Source: Bacteroidia bacterium
Lineage (GTDB): Bacteria; Bacteroidota; Bacteroidia; B-17B0; Aurantibacillaceae
Length of the DNA: 64,000 bases
Direction: 5' to 3'
Assembly: GCA_022841465.1 (NCBI GenBank)
Contig: JALHRL010000018.1
Coordinates: 1-64,000, forward strand
The notes under the pieces were generated by a model. That model did not search any database, was not told where the DNA came from, and saw only the letters and a list, made by a program, of their open reading frames with translations. Positions 1 to 8,877 of this stretch are shown here, in pieces; position 1 is the first letter of the stretch; each line of letters begins with the position of its first letter. The position numbers were made by a program, and so were the translations under genes.

Positions 1-140
1 TTATCCTGAGCCTTGTCGAAGGGAGACCCTTCTTCCGCTCTAAAAATGTTGGAAAGTAGCGATTGACGAATAATCTGCCTAAGTACAGGCAGAACAAGAA
101 GGAGGCGAGCTTGTGCATCACGGTGAGCAAATTCTTGGAT

Positions 141-164
141 GTCCCCAAAAACGAGGGACTTTTT
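141..164 (+). terminator. Candidate terminator of an upstream unit
   Basis: A short stem GTCCC (141-145) pairs with GGGAC (155-159) and is followed at once by TTTTT (160-164). The stem is only 5 bp, so it is weak as an intrinsic terminator, but it sits where transcription entering from before the window would have to stop ahead of the tRNA-Thr/tuf unit. Bases 1-120 show no convincing gene. Confidence 0.35.
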
Positions 165-247
165 GTGTGTGAGAAGGTATAGTTCTTTTAAAAAATGAGG
201 TAGAATGTGAAGATTGAGAATTTGTTTTAACCAAACAAAATTTAAAA

Positions 248-319
<72 letters not shown>

Positions 320-405
320 CAAAAAAACCTTTGTAACAGCAAGTGAATAAAATGAAATTAGTACAAAACTAATATATAACAAAAACAAGTAAATAAAATA
401 AAACT

Positions 406-1593
406 ATGGCAAAAGAAAAATTCGATCGTTCCAAACCACACGTAAACATTGGAACTATTGGTCACGTTGACCACGGAAAAACTACATTAACTGCAGCAAT
501 TACAGTTGTATTAGCAGAAAAGGGATTATCAGAAGTTAGAGATTTCTCTTCTATTGATAACGCTCCTGAAGAAAAAGAACGCGGTATTACCATAAATACT
601 TCTCATGTGGAGTATTCAACTGCAAACCGTCACTACGCTCACGTTGACTGTCCTGGTCACGCTGACTACGTTAAGAACATGGTTACAGGTGCTGCCCAAA
701 TGGATGGTGCTATCTTAGTTGTAGCTGCAACTGATGGACCAATGCCACAAACTCGTGAGCATATTCTATTAGCTCGTCAAGTAGGTGTTCCAAAAATCGT
801 TGTATTCATGAATAAAGTGGATATGGTTGAAGATGCAGAGTTATTAGATTTAGTTGAAATGGAAATCCGTGAATTATTAACTTTCTATAAATTTGATGGT
901 GATAACACACCAATTATCCGTGGTTCTGCTTTAGGTGGATTAAACAAAGATCCAAAATGGAGTGAAAAAATTATGGAATTAATGGATGCTGTTGATTCTT
1001 TTATTCCATTACCTCCACGCGAAAAAGATAAACCATTTTTGATGCCGGTTGAAGACGTTTTCACTATCACTGGTCGTGGTACTGTTGCTACAGGTCGTAT
1101 CGAAACAGGCGTTATCAACTCTGCTGATCCAGTAGATATTATTGGTATGGGTGCTGAAAAACTTTCATCTACCGTAACAGGTGTTGAGATGTTCCGTAAG
1201 ATTCTTGATTACGGTGAGGCTGGAGATAACGTAGGTTTATTATTACGTGGTGTTGAGAAAAAAGATATCCGTCGTGGAATGGTTATCATTAAGCCGGGTA
1301 CTGTTAAGCCACACGCTAAATTTAAAGCAGAGGTTTATATCTTGAAAAAAGAAGAAGGTGGACGTCACACTCCATTCCAAAATAAATATCGTCCACAATT
1401 CTATTTCCGTACAACTGACGTAACTGGTGAAATCAGTTTAGAAGCAGGACGTGAAATGGTAATGCCTGGAGATAATGTTACTATTGAAGTTAACTTAATT
1501 AACCCAATTGCGATGGACAAAGGTTTACGTTTTGCGATTCGTGAGGGTGGCCGTACCGTTGGTGCTGGCCAAGTTACTGAGATCTTAGATTAA
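406..1593 (+). CDS. tuf: Elongation factor Tu
   Basis: EF-Tu is the GTPase that delivers aminoacyl-tRNA to the ribosomal A site. The 395-residue length is normal for the family. The P-loop GHVDHGKT lies at residues 19-26, followed by the switch II motif DCPGH near residue 81 and NKVD near residue 136. Domains 2 and 3, the barrels that bind tRNA and EF-Ts, fill the rest. The gene is flanked by tRNA-Thr and tRNA-Trp and precedes secE, a common bacterial arrangement in which tuf and tRNA genes lead into the secE-nusG-rplKAJL-rpoBC cluster. The ATG start is preceded by an A-rich leader without a Shine-Dalgarno sequence, as is usual in Bacteroidota. Confidence 0.99.
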   Translation: MAKEKFDRSKPHVNIGTIGHVDHGKTTLTAAITVVLAEKGLSEVRDFSSIDNAPEEKERGITINTSHVEYSTANRHYAHVDCPGHADYVKNMVTGAAQMDGAILVVAATDGPMPQTREHILLARQVGVPKIVVFMNKVDMVEDAELLDLVEMEIRELLTFYKFDGDNTPIIRGSALGGLNKDPKWSEKIMELMDAVDSFIPLPPREKDKPFLMPVEDVFTITGRGTVATGRIETGVINSADPVDIIGMGAEKLSSTVTGVEMFRKILDYGEAGDNVGLLLRGVEKKDIRRGMVIIKPGTVKPHAKFKAEVYILKKEEGGRHTPFQNKYRPQFYFRTTDVTGEISLEAGREMVMPGDNVTIEVNLINPIAMDKGLRFAIREGGRTVGAGQVTEILD

Positions 1594-1631
1594 TATTACT
1601 TGCCATAGTCATCCCAATAGTAATTGGGATA

Positions 1632-1668
1632 GGCAAAATGGCTCCCAAAACGGGGTAGCCATTTTGCC
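1632..1668 (+). repeat. 12-bp perfect inverted repeat between tuf and tRNA-Trp
   Basis: GGCAAAATGGCT (1632-1643) pairs with AGCCATTTTGCC (1657-1668) around a 13-base loop whose CCC and GGGG could pair further. A smaller hairpin, TCCCAA with TTGGGA, lies just before it at about 1613-1629. No T-run follows, so it is a poor intrinsic terminator. It may instead be an RNA processing or stabilising element separating the tuf message from the tRNA-Trp/secE part. Confidence 0.6.
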
Positions 1669-1699
1669 ATTTATAATAGGTAATAAAAAATAGGTGTCT

Positions 1700-1770
1700 A
1701 CGGGCGTAGTTCAATGGTAGAATCGCGGTCTCCAAAACCGTTGATGGGAGTTCGAATCTCTCCGCCCGTG
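1700..1770 (+). tRNA. tRNA-Trp (anticodon CCA)
   Basis: The acceptor stem ACGGGCG (1700-1706) pairs with CGCCCGT (1763-1769), with G as discriminator at 1770, the base expected for bacterial tRNA-Trp. The anticodon arm GCGGT-CTCCAAA-ACCGT gives anticodon CCA. The T-arm carries the canonical TTCGAAT. CCA is not encoded. The gene sits 19 bases upstream of secE, so it must be cut from a transcript that also carries secE and nusG. Confidence 0.97.
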
Positions 1771-1789
1771 CATTAAAAAAGAAAAAGAA

Positions 1790-1984
1790 ATGAGTAAACT
1801 GTCTCAATACATAAGCGAAACTAAAAACGAGTTAGTAAACAAGGTTAGTTGGCCAAGTTGGCAAGAATTGCAAGGAAGTGCAGTAGTGGTAATGGTTTCA
1901 TCTATTATTATTGCATTAATTGTTTTTTTAATGGATTTGGGTTTTGAAAACCTAATGAAGGCAGCCTATAGTTTGGTTAGTTAA
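1790..1984 (+). CDS. secE: Preprotein translocase subunit SecE
   Basis: SecE is the small inner-membrane subunit that clamps SecY in the SecYEG protein-export channel. The 64 residues match the short, single-span form found in most bacteria outside the Enterobacteria. An amphipathic N-terminal helix holding the conserved NKVSWPSWQE segment (about residues 17-26) is followed by one hydrophobic span at about residues 31-55. The position between tRNA-Trp and nusG is the conserved one. nusG starts 17 bases later. Confidence 0.97.
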   Translation: MSKLSQYISETKNELVNKVSWPSWQELQGSAVVVMVSSIIIALIVFLMDLGFENLMKAAYSLVS

Positions 1985-2001
1985 TTAAAATTTTGTTTAA
2001 A

Positions 2002-2571
2002 ATGGCTGAAGATACAAAAACCGAAAGTTCAATCGCAAGAAAGTGGTACGTTGTGCGTGCTATTAGCGGTCAGGAAAAAAAGGTAAAGCAATATATTGAA
2101 ATGGAAATTTCGCGTTTGAAATTAAATGATTATGTAGCGCAGGTTTTAATACCTACCGAAAAAATCATTCAAATTAGAAACGGAAAAAAAACAATGAAGG
2201 AGCGTTCTTTTTATCCTGGTTACGTTTTAATTGAAGCTGCATTAGTTGGTGAAATTTCTCACATCATTAAAAACATTCCGGGAGTTATCGGGTTTTTAGG
2301 TGAAACAAAAGGTGGAGAAGCCGTTCCAATGCGCTTAAGTGAAGTAAACAGAATATTAGGTAAGGTAGATGAGTTAACCGAAAGCGAAGGTACCATGGCA
2401 ACCAATTATATTGTTGGCGAATCGGTAAAGGTTATCAATGGTCCGTTTAACGGATTTATCGGAATTATTGAAGAAATAATGGAAGATAAGAAGAAGATAA
2501 AAGTTACGGTTAAAATCTTCGGGCGTAAACAACCTGTAGAGTTGAACTTTGGAGAAGTTGAAAAAGAGTAA
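2002..2571 (+). CDS. nusG: Transcription termination/antitermination factor NusG
   Basis: NusG binds the RNA polymerase clamp through its NGN domain and contacts Rho or ribosomal protein S10 through its KOW domain. The NGN domain starts at the motif KWYVVRAISGQEKKV near residue 14 and runs to about residue 125. The C-terminal KOW domain is marked by GESVKVINGPFNGFIG. A TTG at 1993 in the same frame would add three residues, but the ATG at 2002 gives a normal start and a 189-residue protein. The gene lies between secE and the rplK leader, its conserved place. Confidence 0.97.
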   Translation: MAEDTKTESSIARKWYVVRAISGQEKKVKQYIEMEISRLKLNDYVAQVLIPTEKIIQIRNGKKTMKERSFYPGYVLIEAALVGEISHIIKNIPGVIGFLGETKGGEAVPMRLSEVNRILGKVDELTESEGTMATNYIVGESVKVINGPFNGFIGIIEEIMEDKKKIKVTVKIFGRKQPVELNFGEVEKE

Positions 2572-2726
2572 TTAAAATTAAAAAATTGATGATAAAATAA
2601 GTCGAAAGAAAATTGAGAAACTTTGCTGCTTCCAACTCAAAGTAAACTTTTCTGAGACAAAAAATCATCGATAAACAAATAACAACGAAGTAGGTGAGAG
2701 CCGCTTCAAATTAAAAACAAAATAAA
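2572..2726 (+). promoter_or_regulatory. Structured rplK leader with possible L1-binding site
   Basis: This 155-base gap before rplK is rich in complementary segments. ATTGATGAT (2585-2593) can pair with ATCATCGAT (2664-2672) with one G-T pair. TTGAG near 2614 can pair with CTCAA near 2640. GAAG (2687-2690) and CTTC (2704-2707) enclose TAGGTGAGAGCCG, which resembles the L1-binding segment of 23S rRNA (ATAGGTGGGAGCC in several bacteria). In E. coli, L1 represses its own L11-L1 operon by binding an rRNA-like site in the leader. The same control is inferred here from sequence likeness and position only. Confidence 0.45.
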
Positions 2727-3164
2727 ATGGCAAAAGAGTTATCGGCAATTGTGAAGTTGCAAATTAAAGGTGGTGCTGCCAACCCGTCGCCTCCAATTGG
2801 TCCTGCATTAGGTGCCAAAGGTGTAAACATCATGGAGTTCTGTAAGCAATTTAATGCCAGAACCCAAGAATCTCCCGGAAAAATTTTACCGGTTGTTATT
2901 AATGTTTATACTGATAAATCGTTTGATTTCGTTATCAAGCGTCCACCCGTTGCAGTTCAAATTAAGGATGCTACCAAAGTACAAACAGGGTCTGCTACCA
3001 GTAACCGAAAAAAAGTTGGTTCTATTACATGGGATCAAATTAAAAAAATTGCAGAAGATAAAATTGTAGACATGAATTGTTTTACAATTGAATCGGCAAT
3101 GAGTATGGTTGCAGGAACAGCTCGTAGTATGGGTGTTACGGTATCTGGCAACAAGCCGTTCTAA
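2727..3164 (+). CDS. rplK: 50S ribosomal protein L11
   Basis: L11 forms the stalk base of the large subunit together with the GTPase-associated region of 23S rRNA and is needed for full factor-dependent GTPase activity. At 145 residues it has the normal length. The proline-rich N-terminal domain contains [20 protein letters not shown] (about residues 20-39). The C-terminal rRNA-binding domain ends with [12 protein letters not shown]. It heads the rplKAJL block and is preceded by a structured leader that may allow feedback by L1. Confidence 0.99.
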   Translation: MAKELSAIVKLQIKGGAANPSPPIGPALGAKGVNIMEFCKQFNARTQESPGKILPVVINVYTDKSFDFVIKRPPVAVQIKDATKVQTGSATSNRKKVGSITWDQIKKIAEDKIVDMNCFTIESAMSMVAGTARSMGVTVSGNKPF

Positions 3165-3204
3165 AAAATTAAAAATTAATAACTAAAAACAAGCTTTCAA
3201 AAAA

Positions 3205-3897
3205 ATGGCAACGTTAACTAAAAAAAGAAAAGCAGCAGAAGCAAAATATGATGCTACTAAAGCTTACTCCGTTGCTGATGCTTCAAAAGTGGTAAAAGAT
3301 ATTACTACTACAAAATTTGATGCTTCAGTGGATCTTGCGATCCGTTTAGGAGTTGACCCGAGGAAAGCTAATCAAATGGTTCGTGGAACTGTATCATTAC
3401 CTCACGGAACAGGAAAAACATTGCGCGTATTAGCCATTGTTACTCCTGATAAAGAAGCGGAGGCTAAAGCTGCAGGTGCTGACTATGTTGGATTAGACGA
3501 GTACATCGAGAAAATAAAAGGAGGTTGGACAGATGTGGATGTTATCATCACAATGCCATCCGTTATGGGTAAAGTAGGTGCTTTAGGTCGTGTGTTAGGC
3601 CCTCGTGGTTTAATGCCAAACCCTAAAACCGGTACTGTAACCATGGAGGTTGGTAAAGCTGTTCAAGATTCTAAAGGTGGTAAAATTGATTTTAAAGTAG
3701 ATAAAGCAGGTATTATTCATGCTGCAGTTGGTAAAGTATCTTTTGATGCTGCTAAACTTGCTGAAAACGCAAATGAATTATTACAAGCCGTTTTAAAATT
3801 AAAACCATCAAGCGCAAAAGGTGCATACGTAAGATCTGTAACCATGAGCAGCACTATGAGTCCGGGTATTATCATTGATACCAAATCATTTAATTAA
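3205..3897 (+). CDS. rplA: 50S ribosomal protein L1
   Basis: L1 forms the mobile L1 stalk near the E site and is the usual autogenous repressor of the L11-L1 operon. The 230 residues and the conserved motif [18 protein letters not shown] (about residues 128-145) identify it clearly. The residues that contact rRNA and the mRNA operator in characterised L1 proteins lie in domain I, which appears intact. It follows rplK by 40 bases and precedes rplJ by 14 bases. Confidence 0.99.
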   Translation: MATLTKKRKAAEAKYDATKAYSVADASKVVKDITTTKFDASVDLAIRLGVDPRKANQMVRGTVSLPHGTGKTLRVLAIVTPDKEAEAKAAGADYVGLDEYIEKIKGGWTDVDVIITMPSVMGKVGALGRVLGPRGLMPNPKTGTVTMEVGKAVQDSKGGKIDFKVDKAGIIHAAVGKVSFDAAKLAENANELLQAVLKLKPSSAKGAYVRSVTMSSTMSPGIIIDTKSFN

Positions 3898-3911
3898 TAA
3901 ACTGCTAAAAA

Positions 3912-4406
3912 ATGAATAAAGCCGAAAAAACACAGTTAATAGACGAGTTAGTTGGCGAATTAAACGCTAACAACAAAATTTATTTAGCAGATTGTTCTTC
4001 ATTAACCGTAGAAAAAGTAAACAATTTTCGCAGAGCTTGTTTTGCTAAGAAAATTTCAGTTAGAGTTGTAAAAAACTCGTTATTGAAAAAAGCAATTGAG
4101 CGTGCAAACGAAACGCGTTTAACAGAATTGATTCCAGCTTTAAAAGGCGAAACTGCATTAATTTTTACCGACACAGCTAACGCTCCGGCAAAAGTTATTA
4201 AAGAGTTTCGTGGTAAAGATGTGAAGCCTGTTTTAAAAGCAGCGTTTGTAGAGGAAATGATTTTCTTAGGAGATAACAGTATTGATGCATTAGCTTCGTT
4301 GAAATCGAAAAACGAATTAATTGCTGATGTAGTAGCATTGTTGAAATCACCTATACAACGCGTAATTGGCGGTCTTGAAAATAAAAAAGACGCTGAAGCA
4401 GCATAA
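3912..4406 (+). CDS. rplJ: 50S ribosomal protein L10
   Basis: L10 anchors L7/L12 dimers to the ribosomal stalk base. The 164-residue protein has an N-terminal rRNA-binding domain that includes RVVKNSLLKKAIE (about residues 53-65), and a C-terminal helix that would carry the L7/L12 dimers. It follows rplA by 14 bases, leaving no room for a separate L10 leader like the one in E. coli. Regulation is therefore likely to act on the whole rplKAJL message. Confidence 0.98.
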   Translation: MNKAEKTQLIDELVGELNANNKIYLADCSSLTVEKVNNFRRACFAKKISVRVVKNSLLKKAIERANETRLTELIPALKGETALIFTDTANAPAKVIKEFRGKDVKPVLKAAFVEEMIFLGDNSIDALASLKSKNELIADVVALLKSPIQRVIGGLENKKDAEAA

Positions 4407-4463
4407 TGAAAAATAATCGAAAAAAGTAAAAACAATTAGTAATCAATTAAAATCCATAATAAA

Positions 4464-4835
4464 ATGGCAGATGTAAAATCAATAGCTGAAACATTAGTAG
4501 GCTTAACAGTAAAAGAAGTACAAGAATTATCTCAAATATTAAAAGATGAGTACGGAATTGAACCGGCTGCTGCTGCAGTTGTAGTATCAGGTGGTGCAGG
4601 TGGTGGAGATGCTGCTGCTGCAAAAACATCATTTGATGTTATGCTATTAGAAGCAGGTGCTGCTAAGTTAGGTGTTGTTAAAGTTGTAAAAGACTTAACA
4701 GGATTAGGCTTAAAAGAAGCAAAAGACTTAGTTGACGGTGCTCCAAAGCCTGTTAAAGAAGGAATTGGCAAGGAAGAAGCTGAAGCAATTAAAAAAGCTT
4801 TAGAAGAAGCCGGTGCTAAAGCTGAGGTAAAATAA
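4464..4835 (+). CDS. rplL: 50S ribosomal protein L7/L12
   Basis: L7/L12 is the multi-copy acidic stalk protein that recruits translation GTPases. The 123 residues show the N-terminal dimerisation helices (residues 1-33), an Ala/Gly-rich hinge (about 34-53) and the globular C-terminal domain with [20 protein letters not shown]. Length and domain order are normal. A strong hairpin with a T-run follows 18 bases after the stop codon and probably lowers transcription into rpoB relative to the stalk proteins. Confidence 0.99.
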   Translation: MADVKSIAETLVGLTVKEVQELSQILKDEYGIEPAAAAVVVSGGAGGGDAAAAKTSFDVMLLEAGAAKLGVVKVVKDLTGLGLKEAKDLVDGAPKPVKEGIGKEEAEAIKKALEEAGAKAEVK

Positions 4836-4853
4836 TTACCCGCTTTTAACACT

Positions 4854-4896
4854 GGGAAAAGGCGCAGCAATTGAGCCCGCCTTTTCCCTTTTACTT
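4854..4896 (+). terminator. Intrinsic terminator or attenuator between rplL and rpoB
   Basis: The stem GGGAAAAGGCG (4854-4864) pairs perfectly with CGCCTTTTCCC (4878-4888) across a 13-base loop and is followed by TTTTACTT. The same position holds a partial terminator in the E. coli rplL-rpoB interval, where it sets the ratio of ribosomal stalk protein to polymerase. A partial-terminator role is inferred here, since no separate rpoB promoter is obvious. Confidence 0.8.
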
Positions 4897-4962
4897 CATT
4901 TAGAAGCAAAGAAGTAAAATACGCATAACGTCTTCATTGTATTAATTTAACCAACAATTACC

Positions 4963-7900
4963 TTGGCAACAATTAAAAATCAAAAACGAGTTAATTTCTC
5001 GTCAAACAAATTCCCGATTGATTATCCAGACTTTTTGGATATTCAAATAAAATCTTTCCAAGATTTTTTCCAATTGGAAACAACACCTGATAACCGTAAA
5101 AAAGAAGGTTTATTTAAGGTGTTTGCAGAAAACTTCCCTATTTCTGATGCACGAAACAACTTCGTGTTAGAATTTAAGGATTACTACATTGATCCTCCTC
5201 GTTACACCATTGATGAGTGTATTGAGCGTGGCTTAACGTATAGTGTGCCTCTAAAGGCAAAATTATATTTGTATTGTACAGATCCTGAACATGAGGATTT
5301 TGAGCCAATTATGCAAGATGTATACTTGGGTACCATTCCTTACATGTCGCCAAAAGGATCTTTTATTATAAATGGCGCCGAGCGTGTAATTGTTTCTCAG
5401 TTACACCGTTCTCCGGGTGTGTTCTTCGGTCAAAGCCGTCACGCAAACGGAACTAAATTGTATAGCGCTCGCGTTATTCCATTTAAAGGTTCTTGGATTG
5501 AATTTGCTACCGACATTAATAATGTAATGTATGCTTATATCGATCGTAAGAAAAAATTACCGGTAACAACTTTATTACGCGCTATAGGTTTTGAAAGCGA
5601 TAAACAAATTTTAGAAATATTTGGTTTAGCCGACGAAGTAAAAGTTAGCAAAGCCGGTTTAAAACGCGAAGTAGGTCGCAGGTTAGCAGCACGTGTTTTA
5701 AAAACATGGATTGAAGATTTTGTTGATGAAGATACCGGAGAGGTTGTTTCTATTGAGCGTAACGAAGTAATTATCGATCGTGAAACTGTTTTAGAAGACG
5801 AGCATATTGATTTAATTGTTGATGCAGACGTAAAATCTATCATCTTACACAAAGAAGATGTGAATACTGCTGATTACGCAATTATCTACAATACCTTACA
5901 AAAAGATTCAACCAACTCTGAAAAAGAAGCAATTGAATTTATTTACCGTTTATTACGTAATGCAGAACCACCGGATGAAGAAACAGCACGTGGTGTTATT
6001 GATAAATTATTTTTCTCTGATAAACGTTACGATTTAGGTGAAGTAGGACGTTACCGTATTAACAAAAAATTCGGTATCGATATTCCAATGGAAATCCGCG
6101 TTCTTACCAAAGAAGATATGATCTTAATCATTAAGTATTTGATTGAGCTAATTAACTCAAAAACAAATGTAGATGATATTGATCACTTATCTAACCGTCG
6201 TGTTCGTACAGTTGGTGAACAATTGTATGCTCAGTTTGGTGTTGGTTTAGCGCGTATTGCACGTACAATTCGCGAGCGTATGAACGTTCGTGATAACGAG
6301 GTGTTCTCGCCAACCGATTTAATTAATGCTAAAACATTATCGTCTGTTATAAACTCTTTCTTTGGTACAAACCAGTTATCTCAGTTCATGGATCAAACAA
6401 ATCCATTATCAGAGATTACGCACAAGCGTCGTTTATCTGCCCTTGGCCCTGGAGGTTTATCGCGTGAACGTGCAGGTTTTGAGGTACGTGACGTTCACTA
6501 TACTCACTATGGCCGCTTATGTACAATTGAAACTCCGGAAGGACCAAACATTGGTTTGATTTCTTCGTTGTGTGTATTTGCAAAAGTAAATAAACTAGGA
6601 TTTATTGAAACTCCATTCCGTAATGTAAATAACGGTAAAGTAGAAATTAATAAACCTGTTATTTATCTTACCGCTGAAGAAGAAGATCAAAAAAATATAG
6701 CTCAAGCAAATGTAAACTTAGATGATAAAGGAAACTTTATTACTCAAAAAGTTACTTCACGTTGCGAAGGCGATTTCCCAATTTTAGAGCCAAACAATAT
6801 TCATTTAATGGATGTTGCTCCTAATCAAATTGCATCTATAGCTGCATCATTAATTCCTTTCTTGGAGCATGATGACGCTAACCGTGCCTTGATGGGATCA
6901 AACATGCAACGTCAAGCTGTTCCTTTATTACGTCCTGAATCTCCAATTGTAGGCACGGGTATTGAAGCTCGTGTTGCGCAAGATTCACGCGTATTAATTA
7001 ATGCAGAAAACAATGGTATTGTAGAATACGTTGATGCAAATGAAATTACTATTCGTTACACTCGCTCAGAAGAAGAAAAATTAGTAAGCTTTGAAGGCGA
7101 TGTAAAAACTTATAAGTTAACCAAATTCCAAAAAACCAACCAAAGTACTTGTATGAACTTAAAACCAATCGTTAAGAAAGGTGATAAAGTTTCAAAAGGA
7201 CAAGTGTTATGCGAAGGGTATGCCACACAAGATGGTGAATTAGCATTAGGGCGTAACTTAAAAGTTGCGTTTATGCCTTGGAAAGGTTACAACTTTGAAG
7301 ATGCTATTGTAATTTCTGAAAAAATTGTTCGCGAAGATATATTCACATCTATTCATATTGATGAATATACTTTAGAAGTTCGTGATACAAAACGCGGATT
7401 AGAAGAATTAACTCCTGATATCCCTAACGTAAGCGAAGATGCTACCAAAGACCTAGATGAGAATGGTATTGTGCGTATTGGTGCTGATGTTAAAGAAGGT
7501 GATATCTTAATCGGAAAAATTACTCCTAAAGGTGAAACAGATCCTTCTCCTGAAGAAAAATTATTACGCGCCATCTTTGGTGACAAAGCCGGTGATGTAA
7601 AAGATGCTTCATTAAAAGTTTCTCCATCAATTAAAGGTGTTGTTATCGATAAAAGATTATTCTCTCGTGCTATTAAAGACAAGAAAACGAAAGCAGAAGA
7701 AAAACCAATGCTTGAGAAACTTGATTCTGAACACGAGAAAAATGTATACAACTTAAAATTAAAGTTGGTTGATAAATTATTTGTTCTTGTAAATGGCAGA
7801 ACATCGCAAGGTGTTACCAATATTTTAGGTGAAGAGGTTATTCCTCGCGGAACAAAATTCACTCAAAAATTATTAGAGCGTGTTGATTATTCTGAAGTAA

Positions 7901-8772
7901 ATCCTAGCAACTGGACCACCGATAAAGACAAAAACGAATCGGTAGAACGTTTGTTACATAACTTCATGATTCAGTACAATGATTTATTAGGAAAATACAA
8001 ACGCGAGAAATTCCAAATTTCAGTTGGTGACGAATTACCAAACGGAATCGTGAAATTAGCCAAGGTTTACATTGCACAAAAACGTAAGTTAAAAGTGGGT
8101 GATAAAATGGCTGGTCGTCACGGTAACAAAGGTATTGTTGCAAGAATTGTGAAGGAAGAAGATATGCCTTTCTTAGAAGATGGAACTCCGGTTGATATTG
8201 TTCTTAACCCACTTGGGGTACCTTCTCGTATGAACCTTGGACAGATTTATGAAACTGTTCTTGCTTGGGCGGGACAAAAATTAGGATTAAAATTTGCTAC
8301 TCCAATTTTTGACGGTGCTTCAATTACTGAAATTGATGAGTATACTAAAAAAGCAGGCGTTCCTCAATACGGCCGTACATACTTGTATGATGGTGGAACA
8401 GGCGAACGTTTCGATCAACCGGCAACTGTAGGTATTATTTACATGTTGAAATTAGGTCACATGGTTGATGATAAAATGCACGCTCGTTCAATCGGTCCTT
8501 ACTCACTTATTACACAACAACCTCTTGGTGGTAAAGCACAATTTGGTGGTCAGCGTTTTGGTGAAATGGAAGTTTGGGCGCTTGAGGCATACGGAGCAGC
8601 TAACGTGTTACAAGAATTGTTAACCGTAAAATCTGACGACGTTATTGGCCGTGCAAAAGCTTATGAAGCAATTGTAAAAGGTGAAAACATTCCTACTCCG
8701 GGTATTCCTGAGTCATTCAACGTATTGTTGCATGAGTTAAGAGGCTTGGCGTTAGATGTAACAATGGATTAA
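4963..8772 (+). CDS. rpoB: DNA-directed RNA polymerase subunit beta
   Basis: This is the beta subunit, forming one pincer of RNA polymerase and the rifampicin pocket. The 1269 residues match Bacteroidota RpoB. The rifampicin region, beginning [13 protein letters not shown] at about residue 466 and including [13 protein letters not shown], is wild-type in appearance. The C-terminus carries [20 protein letters not shown]. The N-terminus aligns with family members only if translation begins at TTG (4963). An in-frame TAA lies 15 bases upstream and the first internal ATG is more than 100 codons in. It is followed by rpoC after a 105-base gap holding an inverted repeat. Confidence 0.98.
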   Translation: MATIKNQKRVNFSSNKFPIDYPDFLDIQIKSFQDFFQLETTPDNRKKEGLFKVFAENFPISDARNNFVLEFKDYYIDPPRYTIDECIERGLTYSVPLKAKLYLYCTDPEHEDFEPIMQDVYLGTIPYMSPKGSFIINGAERVIVSQLHRSPGVFFGQSRHANGTKLYSARVIPFKGSWIEFATDINNVMYAYIDRKKKLPVTTLLRAIGFESDKQILEIFGLADEVKVSKAGLKREVGRRLAARVLKTWIEDFVDEDTGEVVSIERNEVIIDRETVLEDEHIDLIVDADVKSIILHKEDVNTADYAIIYNTLQKDSTNSEKEAIEFIYRLLRNAEPPDEETARGVIDKLFFSDKRYDLGEVGRYRINKKFGIDIPMEIRVLTKEDMILIIKYLIELINSKTNVDDIDHLSNRRVRTVGEQLYAQFGVGLARIARTIRERMNVRDNEVFSPTDLINAKTLSSVINSFFGTNQLSQFMDQTNPLSEITHKRRLSALGPGGLSRERAGFEVRDVHYTHYGRLCTIETPEGPNIGLISSLCVFAKVNKLGFIETPFRNVNNGKVEINKPVIYLTAEEEDQKNIAQANVNLDDKGNFITQKVTSRCEGDFPILEPNNIHLMDVAPNQIASIAASLIPFLEHDDANRALMGSNMQRQAVPLLRPESPIVGTGIEARVAQDSRVLINAENNGIVEYVDANEITIRYTRSEEEKLVSFEGDVKTYKLTKFQKTNQSTCMNLKPIVKKGDKVSKGQVLCEGYATQDGELALGRNLKVAFMPWKGYNFEDAIVISEKIVREDIFTSIHIDEYTLEVRDTKRGLEELTPDIPNVSEDATKDLDENGIVRIGADVKEGDILIGKITPKGETDPSPEEKLLRAIFGDKAGDVKDASLKVSPSIKGVVIDKRLFSRAIKDKKTKAEEKPMLEKLDSEHEKNVYNLKLKLVDKLFVLVNGRTSQGVTNILGEEVIPRGTKFTQKLLERVDYSEVNPSNWTTDKDKNESVERLLHNFMIQYNDLLGKYKREKFQISVGDELPNGIVKLAKVYIAQKRKLKVGDKMAGRHGNKGIVARIVKEEDMPFLEDGTPVDIVLNPLGVPSRMNLGQIYETVLAWAGQKLGLKFATPIFDGASITEIDEYTKKAGVPQYGRTYLYDGGTGERFDQPATVGIIYMLKLGHMVDDKMHARSIGPYSLITQQPLGGKAQFGGQRFGEMEVWALEAYGAANVLQELLTVKSDDVIGRAKAYEAIVKGENIPTPGIPESFNVLLHELRGLALDVTMD

Positions 8773-8774
8773 AA

Positions 8775-8820
8775 GCCTCACCCTAAATCCCTCTCCCTGT
8801 GGAGAGGGACTTTTAGAGGC
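8775..8820. repeat. Imperfect inverted repeat between rpoB and rpoC
   Basis: The inner stem TCCCTCTCC (8788-8796) pairs with GGAGAGGGA (8801-8809) around the tetraloop CTGT. An outer layer, GCCTC with CTAAA on the left and TTTAG with GAGGC on the right, extends the pairing. TTTT follows the inner stem. The composition (C/T-rich then G/A-rich) differs from its AT-rich surroundings and looks like a dispersed palindromic element. It might reduce transcription into rpoC or act in RNA processing. Confidence 0.6.
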
Positions 8821-8877
8821 AGCTTTTCGTCTGAAGAATAATAAAAGAAAATAAAAATTTAAACCAGTAAGTATAAC

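Noticed and set aside
885-1118. Open frame antisense to tuf
   Set aside because: It is a shadow of the conserved EF-Tu frame, with no promoter, no family likeness and amino-acid use typical of antisense codons.
1993-2001. TTG start for nusG at 1993
   Set aside because: ATG at 2002 gives the family-like N-terminus and standard spacing; the three extra residues have no support.
7353-7862. 169-codon open frame antisense to rpoB
   Set aside because: It lies entirely within an essential, well conserved gene. Its Ser/Phe/Thr-rich content is what an antisense reading of Lys/Glu-rich codons gives.
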